This document shows positions 44,020 to 51,953 of a DNA stretch of 64,000 nt, piece after piece. The number at the start of each line of letters is the position of its first letter. The first letter of the stretch is position 1. A program made the translations under genes and the position numbers. A model generated the notes under the pieces. The model worked only from the letters and a program-made list of their open reading frames with translations, made no database searches and was not told the DNA's origin. The DNA is from Candidatus Gordonibacter avicola. GTDB lineage: Bacteria; Actinomycetota; Coriobacteriia; Coriobacteriales; Eggerthellaceae. The DNA is taken from NCBI GenBank assembly GCA_019113915.1, contig DXGM01000003.1:62001-126000 (forward strand). Direction: 5' to 3'.

Positions 44020-44685
44020 TTATGCTTCAGGTGCGCTTGTAAGAGGCAGGCCTTCGCGGTTGAGAAGTGGGGCGTAATTTCCGGTGAGCCAGAGAGTGGC
44101 TTCCTTCGTGTCAAGCGCGAGGGGCATGCGGTCATGGACCGGTGCCACTGTTTCATTCGGCTGTGTGGTTACCAGCGAGAAGCACCCCTGATCGTGAATG
44201 CCTGCCAGCAGAAGCGGCGCGCCATCGGGACGTTCGAAGGCGTATTGGCGCTTCACGGGCTTGCCGGTGCGCGCGCTTGGGACGGTTTCGGTGGCGTGTG
44301 ACTCGTAAAACGCCCACGCTGGCACAAGGCAGCGCCGCTTCGCGAGCGATTCCGCCCACATGCACGTCGGGTCATCAAGCGCCGTTTCAATGCGCGTGTT
44401 AAACACCGGCCCCTTCTTCCAAGGAACCTCAAACCCCCACACCATATCCGCGACCGCCAGCTGAGCGCCCACGCCAGTTGGCGCAATAAGCGGCACAACT
44501 GCCTGGGGAAACGCTTCGCGCTGCACCCCCGGCGCATCCGACACTGGCGCGCTTAAAAAAGGACGCCACGCCTCCAGCGGGTCAAGCACACTCAACTCGC
44601 CCGCATGTGCCGCCACATCGCGCGCAACTTCAGCAGCAATACGTGCCACCTCCGCCCGCTCAACCACCACAAACCGTCGACACAC
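44020..44685 (-). CDS. SRAP (HMCES/YedK-type) abasic-site DNA-protein crosslinking protein
   Basis: A 221-residue SOS-response-associated peptidase-family protein. The mature N-terminal cysteine must follow the start codon. That holds if translation begins at the GTG at 44685 (MCRRFVVVE), which has GGAGG 10 bases upstream; the longer frame from 44715 would bury the cysteine and is rejected. Further catalytic residues fit: the Glu in FYESHATE and the His in PVHDRMPLAL. In characterised members Cys2 forms a thiazolidine with abasic sites in single-stranded DNA. The usual CGRF is CRRF here, a small deviation. Isolated gene. Confidence 0.87.
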   Translation of the reverse strand: MCRRFVVVERAEVARIAAEVARDVAAHAGELSVLDPLEAWRPFLSAPVSDAPGVQREAFPQAVVPLIAPTGVGAQLAVADMVWGFEVPWKKGPVFNTRIETALDDPTCMWAESLAKRRCLVPAWAFYESHATETVPSARTGKPVKRQYAFERPDGAPLLLAGIHDQGCFSLVTTQPNETVAPVHDRMPLALDTKEATLWLTGNYAPLLNREGLPLTSAPEA

Positions 44686-44778
44686 GGTGTTTATACCTCC
44701 GCTCTTAGCGCGCACTCAATCGTGCGGGGCATTGTATCACGGCCTTCAACCGTCCGCGGGTAGTCCAGTGATTGACGC

Positions 44779-44806
44779 TTGACAATACCCATAGGGGGTA
44801 TATACT
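44779..44806 (+). promoter_or_regulatory. csoR promoter with embedded CsoR operator
   Basis: TTGACA (44779-44784) and TATACT (44801-44806) with a 16-base spacer. The spacer and -10 contain ATACCCATAGGGGGTAT (44785-44801), a near-palindromic CsoR box. CsoR binding would block polymerase directly. Confidence 0.85.
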
Positions 44807-44823
44807 GACGCCAAAAGAGAGAT

Positions 44824-44840
44824 GCCCCTAGGGGGTATAT
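44824..44840 (+). promoter_or_regulatory. Second CsoR-type operator
   Basis: GCCCCTAGGGGGTATAT with a perfect CCCCTAGGGG core (44825-44834), 39 bases after the first site and just inside the transcript, suggesting double-site repression. Confidence 0.8.
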
Positions 44841-44862
44841 GAAAGGCGAAGGAAGTGCACTC

Positions 44863-45165
44863 ATGGAAGACAAAGCCTGCTGCCATCAAAAGAATACCCC
44901 GCGCTCAGAAGAGTTACAGGCCGATTTGCAAAAGCGCCTCAACCGCGCAATCGGCCAGCTCAACGGCGTGAAAGCCATGATTGAAGACAACCGCTACTGC
45001 GGAGATGTGCTCACACAACTTGCGGCCGCCGAAAGCGCCGTGCATCGCGTCTCGGCGCTTCTCCTGCAAGACCACCTGGAAACCTGCGTCGTCGAACAAA
45101 TCCAAAAAGGCAACGTAGAAGTGGTCGACGAAGTAATGCAACTACTCCAAAAGTTCTCACGATAG
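44863..45165 (+). CDS. csoR: CsoR-family copper-sensing repressor
   Basis: A 100-residue DUF156 protein, all helical. The copper ligands are complete: C46 (RYCGDVL), H71 and C75 (DHLETCV), as in CsoR. The N-terminal KACCH may add binding. I start it at the ATG at 44863 (MEDKACCHQK) with GAAGGAAG upstream; the ATG at 44839 lies in the operator. Two operators in the promoter region fit autoregulation, and the copper ATPase gene follows after a repeat element, so csoR-copA is probably one copper-induced operon. Confidence 0.93.
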   Translation: MEDKACCHQKNTPRSEELQADLQKRLNRAIGQLNGVKAMIEDNRYCGDVLTQLAAAESAVHRVSALLLQDHLETCVVEQIQKGNVEVVDEVMQLLQKFSR

Positions 45166-45185
45166 AGAGAGTGAAGCCCCTTCCT

Positions 45186-45304
45186 GTCATCCTGAGCGAG
45201 CAAAGCGAGTCGAAGGATCCCGTGCGGCGGTAGCGGGGAGGCTTTCAGTTAACACCGCACGAGATCCTTCGACTTCGGCGCTGCGCGCCTTCGCTCAGGA
45301 TGAC
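45186..45304. repeat. Interspersed repeat family 1, copy D (paired inverted units)
   Basis: GTCATCCTGAGCGAGCAAAG at the left and CGCTCAGGATGAC at the right, with AAGGATCCCGTGCGG and GCACGAGATCCTT blocks inside. It lies between csoR and copA and would form a long hairpin in the operon mRNA. Confidence 0.85.
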
Positions 45305-45362
45305 AAAAGGGTGCGGCAATAGCGAATGGGTAGTTCAGGCTTCAACTAGAGAGGAATTCGTC

Positions 45363-47963
45363 GTGAAGGTGACGTTTGATATTGCGGGTATGACCTGTGC
45401 GGCGTGCTCGGCGCGGGTGGAGAAGGCCACGCGCGCGGTGGACGGCGTGCAGGACGTGGCCGTGAACCTGCTTAAGAATAGTATGGAAGTGGAACTCGAT
45501 GACCTCAACACGGCAACCGCCATCGAGGCAGCCGTGGAAAAGGCGGGCTATGGGGCCACCCAGCGCCCCGAGCGGGGTGCTGCGCCCAGTACTCGCGCCG
45601 CCGAGGCGCGCCCAGTGGCCGACGCTGCGGCCGAAGCCAAGCGCGTACGCAACCGCCTCATCATATCCATCATATTCACGATGCCGCTGTTTTACCTGTC
45701 CATGGGCCACATGTTCGGCTGGCCGCTGCCGGGCTTTCTCACGGGCGACTCAAACATCATGCCGTTCGCCTTTACGCAGTTTTTGCTGCTGCTGCCCGTG
45801 ATCTTTGTGAACTTCAAGTTCTTCCGCGTGGGTTTCAAAACGCTCGCGCACGGCGCGCCGAACATGGACTCGCTCATCGCCCTCGGTTCGGCCGCATCCA
45901 CCATCTACGGCGTGTACGCGCTCTACAAAATTGGGTACGCGCTCGGCGCGAGTGATGCAATGGGCGCGCATGTGGCGGTGATGGATCTCTACTTCGAGTC
46001 CGCTGCCATGATTCTCACGCTCATTACACTGGGGAAATACTTCGAGGCGCGCGCGAAGGGCAAGACCACCGACGTCATCGCGAAGCTCATGGATTTGGCG
46101 CCGAAGGAGGCCACGCGCTTGGTGGACGGCCGCGAAGAGCGCATTCCCGCTGATGACGTGCGTGCGGGAGATGTGTTGGTGGTTCGCGCGGGCGAAGGGG
46201 TGCCGGTAGATGGTACGGTGCTTGAAGGCACCGGCACGCTTGATGAGTCGGTGATCACGGGAGAAAGCGTGCCGGTGGACAAGGGTCCGGGCGATACGGT
46301 GACGGGCGCTACCGTGAATCGTACGGGATGGTTCACCATGCGCGCCGACCGCGTGGGCGACGACACCACGCTCGCGGGCATTATTCGCCTGGTTGACGAA
46401 GCCACGTCCACCAAGGCTCCCATCGAGAAGCTGGCCGACAAGATTTCGGGTGTGTTCGTGCCTATCGTTATTGGCATTGCGTTGGTCACCTTTGCGGTGT
46501 GGCTGCTTGGTGGCGCAACGCTGGAAGTGGCGCTCTCGCACGCCGTGAGTGTGCTCGTTATCTCGTGTCCCTGCGCGTTGGGCCTGGCCACGCCCACGGC
46601 TATTATGGTGGGTACGGGCCGCGGCGCACAAAACGGCATCCTCGTGAAGTCGGCCGAGGCACTGGAAACGGCGCACGGCGTGAAAACGGTCGTGCTCGAC
46701 AAGACGGGCACGGTCACGGAGGGCACCCCGAGCGTCACCGACGTACGCGTAGCCCCCGGCGTGGACGAAGCGCGCCTGCTTGAGGTGGCCACATCCATCG
46801 AAGGCCGCTCCGAGCATCCGCTCGCACGCGCCGTCTGCGACTACGCCCGCGCACACCAGGCGTACCCCCTCATCGTGGAGGACTTCAAGCAGATTCCCGG
46901 CGAAGGGGTGGAAGCGCTCGTGGATGATATTCCCACGTGTGCGGGTAACCTGCGCATGATGGAGGCGCGTGGCATTGCGCCAGGTGAGTTGGCTACTGTT
47001 GCGCAAACCTTCGCTGACGAGGGCAAAACCCCGCTCTTCTTCGCACAGAACGGCGAGGTGCTTGGCGTGCTGGCGGTGGCCGATACCGTGAAGCCCTCAA
47101 GCGCCGCCGCACTGGCCGAACTCAAGGCCATGGGCATTCACACCATCATGCTCACCGGCGACAATGAGCGCACCGCGGCCGCCATTCAGCGCGAAGTGGG
47201 TGCCGACGAGGTTATTGCGGGCGTGCTGCCCGACGGCAAAGAGCGCGAAATTCGCCGCCTGTCCGAAAGCGGCGCCACGGCCATGGTGGGCGACGGCATT
47301 AACGATGCGCCCGCGCTTGCCCGTGCGGATGTGGGCATTGCCATTGGGGCGGGTACCGACATCGCCATCGAAAGCGCCGATGTGGTGCTCATGCGCAGTG
47401 ACCTGATGGATGTGCCTGCCGCCATCCAGCTGTCGCGTGCCACCATGCGCACCATCAAGCAAAACCTTTTCTGGGCGCTCATCTATAACGCCGTGTGCAT
47501 TCCCGTGGCCGCTGGCGTGCTGTCAATGTGGGGCGTGAACCTGAACCCCATGATTGCCGCTGCCGCCATGAGTTTGAGTTCGGTCTGCGTTGTCACGAAC
47601 GCCCTGCGCCTGCGCGGCTGGCGCCCCCGCTTCACGGCAGTCGCACCGCTCCCGCCGTTGGAAGCGTCACTTCCTGAGGGAACACCGGGCACCACGCCCG
47701 AGAACCAGACACAAACCGAGGACGCAGAAGCGCCCGCACGAAAGGAGATCACCATGGAGAAGACGCTGCACGTAGAAGGCATGATGTGCCAGCACTGCGT
47801 GGCTCACGTGAAAAAGGCCCTGGAAGGCATCGACGGAGTTGAAGAGGCCGTGGTTGATCTCGATGCCGGTACCGCCACCGCCCACCTGACTCACGATGTG
47901 CCCGCTGATACGCTGTCCGCCGCCGTCGTTGACGCCGGCTACGAAGTGACCAGCATCGACTAG
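45363..47963 (+). CDS. copA: Copper-translocating P1B-type ATPase with C-terminal CopZ domain
   Basis: An 866-residue copper efflux pump. The N-terminal HMA domain has C12/C15 (GMTCAACSA). The core has ISCPCALGLATPTAIMVG (CPC in the copper-type context), DKTGTVTEG, HP motif SEHPLAR and GDGINDAPAL. The last helix pair ends near residue 735. After an acidic Thr/Pro/Glu linker, a second HMA domain (residues 798-866) has C809/C812 (GMMCQHC). A C-terminal HMA domain is unusual for CopA and reads like a fused CopZ chaperone. An internal ribosome site before Met798 could also make it separately (see 47754). The start is the GTG at 45363 with GAGAGGA upstream. It is probably under CsoR control. Confidence 0.92.
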   Translation: MKVTFDIAGMTCAACSARVEKATRAVDGVQDVAVNLLKNSMEVELDDLNTATAIEAAVEKAGYGATQRPERGAAPSTRAAEARPVADAAAEAKRVRNRLIISIIFTMPLFYLSMGHMFGWPLPGFLTGDSNIMPFAFTQFLLLLPVIFVNFKFFRVGFKTLAHGAPNMDSLIALGSAASTIYGVYALYKIGYALGASDAMGAHVAVMDLYFESAAMILTLITLGKYFEARAKGKTTDVIAKLMDLAPKEATRLVDGREERIPADDVRAGDVLVVRAGEGVPVDGTVLEGTGTLDESVITGESVPVDKGPGDTVTGATVNRTGWFTMRADRVGDDTTLAGIIRLVDEATSTKAPIEKLADKISGVFVPIVIGIALVTFAVWLLGGATLEVALSHAVSVLVISCPCALGLATPTAIMVGTGRGAQNGILVKSAEALETAHGVKTVVLDKTGTVTEGTPSVTDVRVAPGVDEARLLEVATSIEGRSEHPLARAVCDYARAHQAYPLIVEDFKQIPGEGVEALVDDIPTCAGNLRMMEARGIAPGELATVAQTFADEGKTPLFFAQNGEVLGVLAVADTVKPSSAAALAELKAMGIHTIMLTGDNERTAAAIQREVGADEVIAGVLPDGKEREIRRLSESGATAMVGDGINDAPALARADVGIAIGAGTDIAIESADVVLMRSDLMDVPAAIQLSRATMRTIKQNLFWALIYNAVCIPVAAGVLSMWGVNLNPMIAAAAMSLSSVCVVTNALRLRGWRPRFTAVAPLPPLEASLPEGTPGTTPENQTQTEDAEAPARKEITMEKTLHVEGMMCQHCVAHVKKALEGIDGVEEAVVDLDAGTATAHLTHDVPADTLSAAVVDAGYEVTSID
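47754..47963 (+). CDS. Candidate internal start: 69-residue CopZ-like copper chaperone
   Basis: ATG at 47754, in frame within the 3' end of copA, is preceded by AAAGGAG with 6 bases of spacing, a near-perfect Shine-Dalgarno within coding sequence. Translation from here yields MEKTLHVEGMMCQHCVAHV..., a complete 69-residue HMA domain of CopZ size with the CQHC motif. The family reading is secure; use of the internal start is inference. A comparable two-product solution is known for E. coli copA, where frameshifting yields a small chaperone. Confidence 0.5.
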   Translation: MEKTLHVEGMMCQHCVAHVKKALEGIDGVEEAVVDLDAGTATAHLTHDVPADTLSAAVVDAGYEVTSID

Positions 47964-47989
47964 GCATTGCGTCACAAGTGCAGAGCAAA

Positions 47990-48028
47990 AAGGGGAGGGA
48001 CACAGCCCTCGCGTCCCTCCCCTTACAT
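47990..48028. terminator. Terminator between convergent copA and aminotransferase-fold gene
   Basis: AAGGGGAGGGAC (47990-48001) and GTCCCTCCCCTT (48013-48024) form a perfect 12-bp stem flanked by AAA on the left and ACATTT on the right, so it may serve both strands. Confidence 0.8.
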
Positions 48029-48058
48029 TTGTTCACTTACAGAACGCTCTGCGCCTCG

Positions 48059-49186
48059 CTAGCACCCGGCGATAATCTCGCGCAGGGCTGCAACCAGCTT
48101 CTCGTTGTCCTCGCGCGTGCGCACGGCCACGCAGAAGTAGCGGCCATCGGAAAGCCCCGGCGTTCCTTCCAGCTTGCGAATAAGGAACCCGGCCAGCTGC
48201 AAACGGTTCGCCAGCTCTTCGGTGTTTGCCACGTTCAAATCTAAGTCCGGGCCGTTCTCGAACGTACACATGACGTAGTTCGCCTCGGCGGGGAAGATGT
48301 CGATACCCGGCACCAGGCTAAGCATGCACTGCATCCAGGGAATTTCGTACTCCAAAAACTCGCGCGTGCGTTCCAAATGCTCGCGCTCAGCCAGGGCTAA
48401 CTCGCCCAGTACCTCGGCAAACATGGGCACGCAGGAACTGTCGTAGAAGCGCGCGATCTGCGCGATGGTGTCAGGGTGCGCCACGCAGTAGCTAATGGGA
48501 ATGCCCGGCATGGCGTACGGTTCGCAGAACGAGCGCACCACCACCAGGTTGCGATGTTCGCGTACAAGCGGCACCATGCTTTCGCCGCCGAGCGTCAGCT
48601 CAATGGAGCGTTCGTCCACCACCACCCACGTGCACGCTTCCAAATAGGAAAGTAACGTGGGCAGGGGCAGAAGGCGGCTCGTGGGATACCCCGGGTTCGC
48701 CAACACGGCGGCATCGAACACAATACCGTGGCGAGCAGCCGCCGCGGGGTCGGGCATCACAAAGCCAGCGGGCCCAGAAATTTCCACCACGCGATGACCA
48801 GCGTTGCCGGCCGCAAGTGCGTACTCAACCGGGCCCGGCACCGTCACGCCCACCGTGCAGGGCTGATAGGTTTGCGCAACGGCACGCACCATGTCGCCCA
48901 CAGTTGAGCCAACCAAGAACGACTCCACCGGCATGCCGTGCTGACGCGCCAGCACACTGCGCAGCGCGTGGGCCTCGCGGTCAGGCGGGTAGTTCAACTC
49001 GCCGGCCGTGAGGGCATCTTGCATGGCGCGAATGAACGAGGGCGGCGTCCCCAGCGGATTCGCCGTTCCCGAGAAATCAATCCAGTTCATTTCGGTACGG
49101 AGTTCATAGGGAGGGGAGAGCAGCTGTTCAGGCAGTGCAGTGACTGCGGCACGCACGGCAGAGCGCGCCTCGCTTCCGTTCGGCAT
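48059..49186 (-). CDS. PLP-aminotransferase-fold protein lacking the catalytic lysine
   Basis: A 375-residue class I/II aminotransferase-fold protein resembling HisC/CobD (threonine-phosphate decarboxylase) along its length, for example FSGTANPLGTPPSFIRAM (normally FS-N-NP-G-P). NPGYPTS stands where NPNNPTG is expected, and VVVDER retains D191. However, where the Schiff-base lysine should sit, the sequence is SFCEPYAMPGIPISYC, giving E222 instead of K, and the phosphate-binding Arg of the GLRxGY motif is replaced. It should not form a normal PLP aldimine. It may be a non-catalytic paralogue or use another chemistry. The ATG at 49186 has AAAGGAG upstream. Not a truncated gene. Confidence 0.75.
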   Translation of the reverse strand: MPNGSEARSAVRAAVTALPEQLLSPPYELRTEMNWIDFSGTANPLGTPPSFIRAMQDALTAGELNYPPDREAHALRSVLARQHGMPVESFLVGSTVGDMVRAVAQTYQPCTVGVTVPGPVEYALAAGNAGHRVVEISGPAGFVMPDPAAAARHGIVFDAAVLANPGYPTSRLLPLPTLLSYLEACTWVVVDERSIELTLGGESMVPLVREHRNLVVVRSFCEPYAMPGIPISYCVAHPDTIAQIARFYDSSCVPMFAEVLGELALAEREHLERTREFLEYEIPWMQCMLSLVPGIDIFPAEANYVMCTFENGPDLDLNVANTEELANRLQLAGFLIRKLEGTPGLSDGRYFCVAVRTREDNEKLVAALREIIAGC

Positions 49187-49394
49187 CTTTGGTGTCTCTC
49201 CTTTCCCGTTCGAACCCGTGTGTGCATGAGGGCCAAAGGGGAATCTGAAGCGTACGTTTCAGCTGGTGGCAGATTCAGAAGCGGCCGTGCATGCCCATGG
49301 CATCCAGCCGCGCGCGGCACGTCGGATGCAAGGGAATGATTATCCTAGCACAACTTGGCAACCGGCGCGCGTCGCATGGTAGACTAATCCTTAT

Positions 49395-50783
49395 ATGAAG
49401 CCAGAATTCCCGCAAAGCGCAGCGCCCCTCCACGGCGCCAGCACCCCCGCACGAGCGGCGGGAACTGCCACCACGCCCGCTAGCGTAGAAAACACGGGGG
49501 CGGAACGCGATGCCTTACCGCTGGAGCCGTGGGAAGGCCCCGCCATTTTGCTGGTAGACCTGGATGCGTTCTTCGCGTCGGTTGAGCAGCTGGACCACCC
49601 CGCGTGGCGCGGCAAACCGGTCGTGGTGGGCGGCGACGCGGACAAGCACGGCGTGGTGTCCACGGCCTCGTATGAGGCGCGTGTCTTCGGCGTGCGCAGC
49701 GCCATGCCGGCCTCCACCGCCAAGCGCCTGTGTCCCCAGGCCATTTGGACGCACGGCCACTTCGACCGCTATCGCGAAATGTCGAACAAGATTATGGACA
49801 TCCTGCGCGCTGAGACGCCGCACGTGCAGCAGGTGAGCATTGACGAGGCGTTTCTCGATGTGACGCCCACCACGGTGAATCGCGAACACCCCGTGGCGGT
49901 GGCGCGCCGCATTCAGGTGCGCGTGGAAGAGTTGGGCGTGACGTGCTCCATTGGTGTGGGCACGTCGAAAACCATCGCAAAAATTGCCTCTGATATGGAT
50001 AAACCGCGTGGGTTGACCGTAGTGTATCCCGGCGGCGAGCGCGACTTTTTGGCGCCGTTGCCCGTGCGCACCATGAGCGGCATCGGCGCGGCGGCCGAGG
50101 AAAAACTGCGTACCCGCGGCATTCGCACGCTGGGGCAGCTGGCCGACGCCGACCTAAATATGCTCGTGCGCCTGTTCGGTAAGAACGGCCGCGTGATGCA
50201 CCTGCGCGCAAACGGCGGCGACGATGCGCCGGTTGAGCAAGACGACATCGTAAAGTCGGTGTCGAACGAAATGACGTTTGCCGTCGATCTCACCGAACGC
50301 ACCGACATGGAAGCTGCCATTGCCACGATGGCGGCGAAGGTGGGGCGGCGCCTGCGGCGCAAAGGGCTGCGCGGCCACACGCTCAGTTTGCGCGTGAAGT
50401 TCAACGACCTCAGCGTGCGTTCGGTGCAGCGCCAGCTGCCGAACCCAAGCGACGACGAGCTGGCGTACACGCCGCTGCTCTATCGCATGGTGGATGAAAT
50501 ATGGCGCCCAGGTATGCCGCTGCGCCTCATAGGTGTGGGCATGAGCGGCTTTGACGAGGTAGCGGTGGTGCAGGAAAGCCTTTTCGACGTGGCCGAAGCC
50601 GCGCCCACCGAAGACGACGTGGAGCCCGTGATAGCTGACGCGCGCAAGCGCCGCGGTCTCATTGAAGCCACCGACCTTGTGAAAAACCGCTTTGGCGAAA
50701 GCGCCGTTCGCTTCGGCCACGAACTCCGCAACGACGAAAACACCACCGGCTCCGCCGCCAAAAACCCCGCAGACTATAAATAG
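49395..50783 (+). CDS. dinB: DNA polymerase IV (Y-family, DinB)
   Basis: A 462-residue translesion polymerase. A 45-residue variable N-terminus is followed by the palm motif LLVDLDAFFASVEQ, VVSTASYEARVFGVRSAMP, SIDEAFLDVT (second catalytic acidic pair) and SIGVGTSKTIAKIASDMDKP, then the thumb (GIGAAAEEKLRTRGIRTLGQL) and little finger. The ATG at 49395 has no ribosome site. A TAGACT box ends about 9 bases upstream, so the mRNA may be leaderless. The tail after about residue 390 is non-conserved; a clamp-binding peptide could be ESLFDV. It mediates error-prone bypass. Confidence 0.93.
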   Translation: MKPEFPQSAAPLHGASTPARAAGTATTPASVENTGAERDALPLEPWEGPAILLVDLDAFFASVEQLDHPAWRGKPVVVGGDADKHGVVSTASYEARVFGVRSAMPASTAKRLCPQAIWTHGHFDRYREMSNKIMDILRAETPHVQQVSIDEAFLDVTPTTVNREHPVAVARRIQVRVEELGVTCSIGVGTSKTIAKIASDMDKPRGLTVVYPGGERDFLAPLPVRTMSGIGAAAEEKLRTRGIRTLGQLADADLNMLVRLFGKNGRVMHLRANGGDDAPVEQDDIVKSVSNEMTFAVDLTERTDMEAAIATMAAKVGRRLRRKGLRGHTLSLRVKFNDLSVRSVQRQLPNPSDDELAYTPLLYRMVDEIWRPGMPLRLIGVGMSGFDEVAVVQESLFDVAEAAPTEDDVEPVIADARKRRGLIEATDLVKNRFGESAVRFGHELRNDENTTGSAAKNPADYK

Positions 50784-50817
50784 TTGAATGCTCCGCCTAC
50801 GGCGGAGAGGGCGATTC

Positions 50818-50865
50818 GTGACGCTTCTGGCGTAATCGGTAGCGCGTAAGCGCGTCACACTTTTT
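50818..50865. repeat. Interspersed repeat family 2, copy 3
   Basis: Its reverse complement reads AAAGTGTGACGCGCTTACGC followed by GATTACGCC, matching copies at 16692-16754 and 58838-58926. It is between convergent dinB and degV genes, next to a CTCCGCC/GGCGGAG hairpin at 50791-50807. Confidence 0.65.
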
Positions 50866-50866
50866 G

Positions 50867-51739
50867 CTATCGCTTGTCAGCCAAGAAGAACAAAGCCATA
50901 GTGCCGGGGCCCGAGTGGGCGCCGATCACCGGGTCGACGTAGTTGATGACAACTTCCTTTACGCCGAAACGCTCCTTCACCTGGTCGGCCACATATTCGG
51001 CCTCTTCCAGGCAGTCACCGTGAGTGATGAACACCATTTGCTGGTCGATGGGCTGAATGGCCGACTGCTCCATGTGATCCACGAGCGCGTTCAGCGACTT
51101 CTTGCGGCCGCGCACCTTCTCCAAAGGTACCAAGTGGCCCTCGTCGTCCACGTGCATGACCGGCTTGATGTTCAGCATGGTGCCCGCCCAGGCCGCCGTC
51201 TTGGATACGCGGCCGCCGCGGAACAAGAACATGAGGTCATCCACCGTAAACCAGTGGGCCAGATGCAGCTTGTTTTTCTCCAGCCAGTCGCGCACTTCTT
51301 CGATGGAGGCACCGGCGCGGGCGCGCTGCACGGCGTGCCACACTAACAAACCCTCGCCGCCTGAGGCCGCCAGCGTATCCACCGCAAGAATGGTGCGCTC
51401 AGGGAACTGCGCGGCCAAATCGCGCATCAGCAGCTCAGTGGCCTCAAACGTGCCCGACAGCCCGCTCGAAAAGCCAATGTACAAAATGTCGCGGCCCTGC
51501 TCCAACAGCCCGCGCATAAGCGCCTCGGAATCGGCCAGGTTCGGCAGGGAGGTGGTGATCACCTTGCCGTCGCGCATCATGGTATAGAACTGCGCAAGGT
51601 CGGTGTGTTCGCCTTTGAGGTAGCTTTGATACTGCTCGCCGTCCACCATAAACGTGAGGGGCAAAATGTGCAGCCCGAAATCATCAATCATGTCCTCAAT
51701 GAGGTTACTGCTTGAGTCGGTGACAATTTCAAAATTCAT
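50867..51739 (-). CDS. DegV-family fatty-acid-binding protein
   Basis: A 290-residue DegV protein: DSSSNLIEDMI at the N-terminus, TTSLPNLADSEAL, and the fatty-acid carboxylate pocket GFSSGLSGTFEAT. The C-terminal domain includes HMEQSAIQPIDQQMVFITHG and ends LFFLADKR. Members deliver exogenous fatty acids to FakA-type kinases in Gram-positive bacteria. No FakA is in the window. GAGGACC lies before the ATG at 51739. Monocistronic. Confidence 0.92.
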   Translation of the reverse strand: MNFEIVTDSSSNLIEDMIDDFGLHILPLTFMVDGEQYQSYLKGEHTDLAQFYTMMRDGKVITTSLPNLADSEALMRGLLEQGRDILYIGFSSGLSGTFEATELLMRDLAAQFPERTILAVDTLAASGGEGLLVWHAVQRARAGASIEEVRDWLEKNKLHLAHWFTVDDLMFLFRGGRVSKTAAWAGTMLNIKPVMHVDDEGHLVPLEKVRGRKKSLNALVDHMEQSAIQPIDQQMVFITHGDCLEEAEYVADQVKERFGVKEVVINYVDPVIGAHSGPGTMALFFLADKR

Positions 51740-51953
51740 AGCGGTCCTCCGATGCGCTCTCGCCGCCTAAGCGACGGGTGATGTCCTCGGTAAAGTATAC
51801 CTATTTCCCTGCAGTTTCCTGTGTCACATTTTTGAAATGTGGCCCCGCCGCGCGGGAATGTGCGCGTATTGGCCGCGCATTCGCCTATACTATAGCGGTT
51901 TGAAAGAAAAGCGTCTTGACGCGCTGAGCATAAGATGAAAGGTACGGACGGCC

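Noticed and set aside
44686-44715. Longer start for the SRAP protein
   Set aside because: It would place 10 residues before the cysteine that must be at position 2 for catalysis.
45750-47006. Long minus-strand frame antisense to copA
   Set aside because: Shadow of the GC-biased coding frame. The same kind of frame occurs opposite both synthetases (9045-10577 and 15027-16529) and ileS.
51740-51953. T-box leader for ileS
   Set aside because: No specifier hairpin or TGG-acceptor-binding bulge is visible. Only a small CACATTT/AAATGTG dyad and a TATACT promoter near the start.
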